This document shows, in pieces, positions 60,530 to 64,000 of a DNA stretch of 64,000 nucleotides. The stretch comes from Alligator mississippiensis. Lineage: Eukaryota; Chordata; Crocodylia; Alligatoridae. The stretch is from positions 250,212,251-250,276,250 of the forward strand of contig NC_081826.1 in the NCBI RefSeq assembly GCF_030867095.1, read 5' to 3'. The notes under the pieces are model-generated. The model worked only from the letters and a program-made list of their open reading frames with translations, ran no database searches and was not told where the DNA came from. Within the stretch, counting starts at the first letter, position 1. The number at the start of each line of letters is the position of its first letter. The position numbers and the translations under genes are program-made.

Positions 60530-62350
60530 GCAGGGGTGAAGTCAGGAAGGTCAAAGCACAATTGAAGTTGCACCAGGGATGTGAAGGGTAACAAGAAGGG
60601 TTTCTACAAGTATGTCAGTAACACAAGAAAGATCAGGGAAAGTGTGGGCCCCTTACTGAATGGGGGAGGCAACCTAGTGACAGATGATACAGAAAAGGCT
60701 GAAAGTATGCCTTTTTCACCTCAGTCTTCACAAGTTAGGTCAGCTCCCAGACTACTGCACTTGGCAGCACAGTTTGGGGAGGAGGTTAGCAGCCAACTGT
60801 GGCAAAAGAACAGGTTAGGGACCATTTAAAAAGCTGGACATATACAAGTCTATAGGGCCAGATGAGATGCACCCAAGGGTGCTGAGGGAGTTGGGTGATG
60901 TGACTGCAGAACCACTGACCATCATTAAAAAGTCATGGTGATTGCGAGAGGTCCTGGACAATTGGAAAGGGGCAAATGTAGTGCCCATATTTAAGAAAAG
61001 GATGAAGGGAACTACAGACTGGTCAGCCTCACCTCAGTCCCTGGAAAAATCATGGAGTAGGTCCATCCATTTCTAAGCATTTGGAGGAGAAGGTGATTAG
61101 GTACAATCAGCATGGATTCACCAAGGGCAAGTCATGCCTGATCAATCTGATTGCTTTCTGTGATGAGCTGACTGGCTCTGTGGATACAGGGAGACCAGTA
61201 GATATGGTATACCTTGACTTTAGCAAGGCTTGTGATATGGTCTCCCATAACATTCTCGCAGGCAAGCTAAGGAAGTACAGGTTGGATGAATGGACTGTAA
61301 GGTAGATAGAAAACTGACTGAATCATCAGGCTCAGAGGGTAGTAGTAAGTGGCTTGACATCTAGTTGGCAGCCAGTATCAAGTAGGGTGCCCCAAGAGTC
61401 AGTCCTGGGGCTGGTTTTGTTCAATATCTTCATCAATGACCTGGAAGATGGCACAGAGCACACCCACAGCAAGTTTGCAGATGACACCAAGCTGGGGGAA
61501 ATAGTAGATATGCTAGAAGGTAAGGCTAGGATTAAGAAAGACCTAAACAGATTGGACCAAAATAAATCTCATGAGGTTCAATAAGGACAAGTGCAAAGTC
61601 CTGTACTTAGGACGGAACAATCCCATGCACCAGTACAGACTGGGGGCTGACTAGCTAGGCAGAAGCTCTGCAGAAAACCACCTGGGGTTTACAGTCGACA
61701 ATCAGCTAAATATGAGACAACGGTGTGCCCTTGTTGCCAAGAAAGCTAATGGCAAGCATGGCTGCATTAGTAGGAGTGTTGCCAGCAGATCAAGGGAAGT
61801 GATTATTCACTTCTATTCAGCACTGGTGAGGCCACATCTGGAGTACTGTGTCCAGTTTTGGGCCCCCAGTAGAGAAAGGATGTGGACAAATTGGAGAGAG
61901 TCCAGTGGAGGGCAACAAAAATGGTTAGGAGCCTGGGGCACATAACTTAATAAGGAGAGGCTGAGGGAACTGGATTTACTTAATCTGAAGAAGAGAAGAC
62001 AGAGGGGGGATTTAGTACTGTAGCAGCCTTCAACTACCTGAAAGGTGGTTCCAAGGAGGATGGAGCTAGACTGTTCTGCGATGACAGATGACAGAACAAG
62101 GATCAATTGTCTCAACTTGCAGCAAGGGAAGTTTGTTTTTGTTAATATCTAACTTATTCTCACTAGAAAGGTAGTAAAACCCTAGAATAGACTACCCAGA
62201 GAGGCTGTGGACTCTCCATCCTTGGAGATGTTTAAGACCAGGCTAAACAAAGCCTTGGCTGGGATGGTCTACTTGGCGGTGGTCCTGGTTTGAGCAGGGA
62301 GTGGGACTAGATGACCTCCTGAGGTCCCTTCCACCCTTATGTTCTATGAA
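60530..62350 (+). mobile_element. Old CR1 LINE, reverse transcriptase to 3' end
   Basis: Frames show NKKGFYKYVSNTRKIRESVGPLLN (60585-60655), a [15 protein letters not shown]-like block near 60855, QHGFTKGKSCLINLIAFCDE near 61107-61170, DMVYLDFSKACDMVSHNIL near 61200-61256, [20 protein letters not shown] with KFADDTKLG near 61390-61495, and [15 protein letters not shown] near 61830. It ends GACCTCCTGAGGTCCCTTCC near 62331. Many stops and shifts. Confidence 0.88.
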
Positions 62351-62624
62351 GGAACAGTGATCAATCTGTGCATATTACATTGCAGTGTTAGGGCCTTAGT
62401 ATATTTGTATCTTGGTCACATGCATTAGATGAAGGATAAAACTATGTTCCCATTACATCAGAACAATGAGACAGTGGGTTCCTTCTGTATTTTCTCTGTT
62501 TCTCCTAGCGCCACCAGTTTCTTCTGTTAGCACCAAAGAAAAGACTGCACTGGCACACTTCTTTGCTTAAGTTCAGTAGAAAACCTCCTCCTTTTACCAG
62601 GGAGTGGCTGGACGCTATTGAAGA

Positions 62625-62700
62625 TCCATAGACAAATAGGACTGAAAGGCTCCTCAGGAGGTTGCCTAGTTCAATCCATTGCTCAAGGCAGCAGCATCCC
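62625..62700 (-). mobile_element. Short CR1 3' tail fragment
   Basis: ACTGAAAGGCTCCTCAGGAG then GTTGCCTAGTTCAATCCATTGCTCAAGGCAG resembles the reverse-strand CR1 terminus (GGACCTCAGGAGGTCATCTAGTCC). Decayed. Confidence 0.5.
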
Positions 62701-64000
62701 TATTCATCTTCCTTTCCATGCCTGGGATCCAGTCCTGTCAAGATAGAATGTCTCCTGTTCTATACAGTAAGTGCCCTCAACAATCATTAACTTCAGTGGG
62801 GGAGTTGAGGGAGCCCATCAGAAAGCCCTTAACACTTTGAAGACTTCAGAGCCTGAAGAGCTGAAGGTGATGGAGGCTCGGTTTTGGAGGCTCCGGGGCT
62901 TGCAGTTCGTGGTAATGTAAACTAATGGTTTAATAAACAAAGAGCCAAGTCCCTGCTTCAGGTCAGATCAATCAATTGGTGTATTCTCCATTTCCCATTT
63001 TGACCTGGGCCTTTGAGGGAGCAGCTCATTCACTTGCTGAGAACACAGTTAGATAAGAACTTGAATAGGCAATCAATGTCTTTTTCATAAATACAATTTA
63101 CATAAAAACATATAGCTTATTATTTAGGTTTCTGCTAATTAAACAGTCCATTTGGACCGAATGTCTGTAATACCTAGGTCCAGTATTAATGGTAATTATG
63201 TGTCTTTTACATAATTTATTAGTTGTGGTTACAAACTAAAGTGCCTTGAATAGAGCTGAGAGATCAGAACAATTCATTTGGACTTAAAGAAATCTGTATC
63301 TAAAGAACTTTCTAAAATCCTATGGATTATCTTGTAGATAGTTATAGCTTTTAAAGTTTATTAAGAAAGATCCTATTATGGATTTTTTCAAGTTAGTCAC
63401 CCATTGTTAAGGTCTTTTTTTCCCAGTAATGCACTTAGAAACGTGTATCTCTCAAATGTCTGACTCAGCAATTTGGCAGTACATTGACAGAAATCCACAA
63501 CTAGAATCTTCGTTCTCTATTCTTGTAAGACTGAAAACCATCAGCATGGGCCCAATTCTGCATATCTTTAGGCATGTGTAACAGTGTCTGGGAATGAGCC
63601 GTATTTGGGTTGCATAAAGCTTGTTCCTATCACTGGGTCAGGGAAATTAAAGTGGTGCGTATTTTGTAAATAATAAATCAGGCATTCAACTAAGAAAATA
63701 TTGATTCTGTGCACCAATTTGTGCTTAAACAGGAAAATATGAGATCCTAGATTTCCTTTAGTGATTGGATAAGATGGCAGCAGTATCCATTTAACATATT
63801 TAATATTTATTTTTAATAATCAAATAGATGTTTAATAGTTTGGCACAGAAAGTAATTCCTGAATTATAACTCTATGTTTAAAAGTTTAAGACAAAGCTAC
63901 TTTTTATCCAAGTTATAAACATTCATGACAATTGAATTTTCTAACAGAAATTACAATAGACAGGGGTACTGCTGTAATTATCCTCATTATCTAAGCAGCA
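62701..64000. other. CKMT2 intron to the window edge, nothing recognised
   Basis: AT-rich sequence; no exon of CKMT2, no repeat with recognisable ends. Confidence 0.5.

Overview
This window is vertebrate nuclear DNA and looks reptilian, most likely crocodilian (a turtle cannot be excluded). It is packed with CR1 LINE copies in both orientations. It also holds many non-autonomous hAT elements, a Harbinger, a pogo/Tigger-like element, old MIR copies, an LTR retroelement and a solo LTR. The repeats are only slowly decayed, as in crocodilians. The species call is inference from repeat content.

Two host genes are visible, both on the minus strand. At the left, 3333-3719 is the first coding exon of ZCCHC9 (CCHC zinc-finger protein 9, N-terminal 120 codons). 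It lies at the edge of a CpG-rich promoter region at about 3400-4600; the rest of the gene runs off the left edge. At the right, five exons (59511-59426, 56707-56584, 51986-51852, 51145-51020, 46892-46773) encode the C-terminal 196 residues of CKMT2, sarcomeric mitochondrial creatine kinase. All have consensus splice sites and matching phases, and a poly(A) signal lies near 46665. The 5' exons lie beyond 64000. CKMT2 upstream of ZCCHC9 in the same orientation is the arrangement on human 5q14.1. CKMT2 regenerates phosphocreatine in muscle mitochondria and ZCCHC9 is a nucleolar RNA-associated protein; nothing suggests a functional link.

The roughly 42 kb between the genes is a layered fossil bed. 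Left to right: a CR1 split by an LTR retroelement of about 6.7 kb (6456-13131, minus strand, 653-bp LTRs, 5-bp target duplication); a GC-rich foldback repeat (13858-14399); a long CR1 (14480-18772) interrupted by two other CR1s; a palindromic element with a 13-bp target duplication (19093-19867); several hAT elements; a decayed PIF/Harbinger transposase (about 25780-28100) split inside its catalytic domain by a CR1; a CR1 with a 339-codon open reading frame (28963-30126); a large hAT (33273-35053); a solo LTR (36154-36953, target duplication TATAC); a hAT carrying about 200-bp tandem units (39033-40325); and a pogo-like element inside a CR1 (42424-43004). The CKMT2 introns carry further CR1s, a MIR, a perfect-ended hAT MITE and two copies of a TIR element.

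I saw no tRNA, rRNA or CRISPR array, and nothing that reads as an intact new gene system. The best candidates for something undescribed are the foldback/tRNA-like dispersed family (1161-1343, 19093-19867, 20325-20412, 22726-22828, 38572-38692), the GC-rich palindrome at 13858-14399 and the unclassified block at about 40900-41935.
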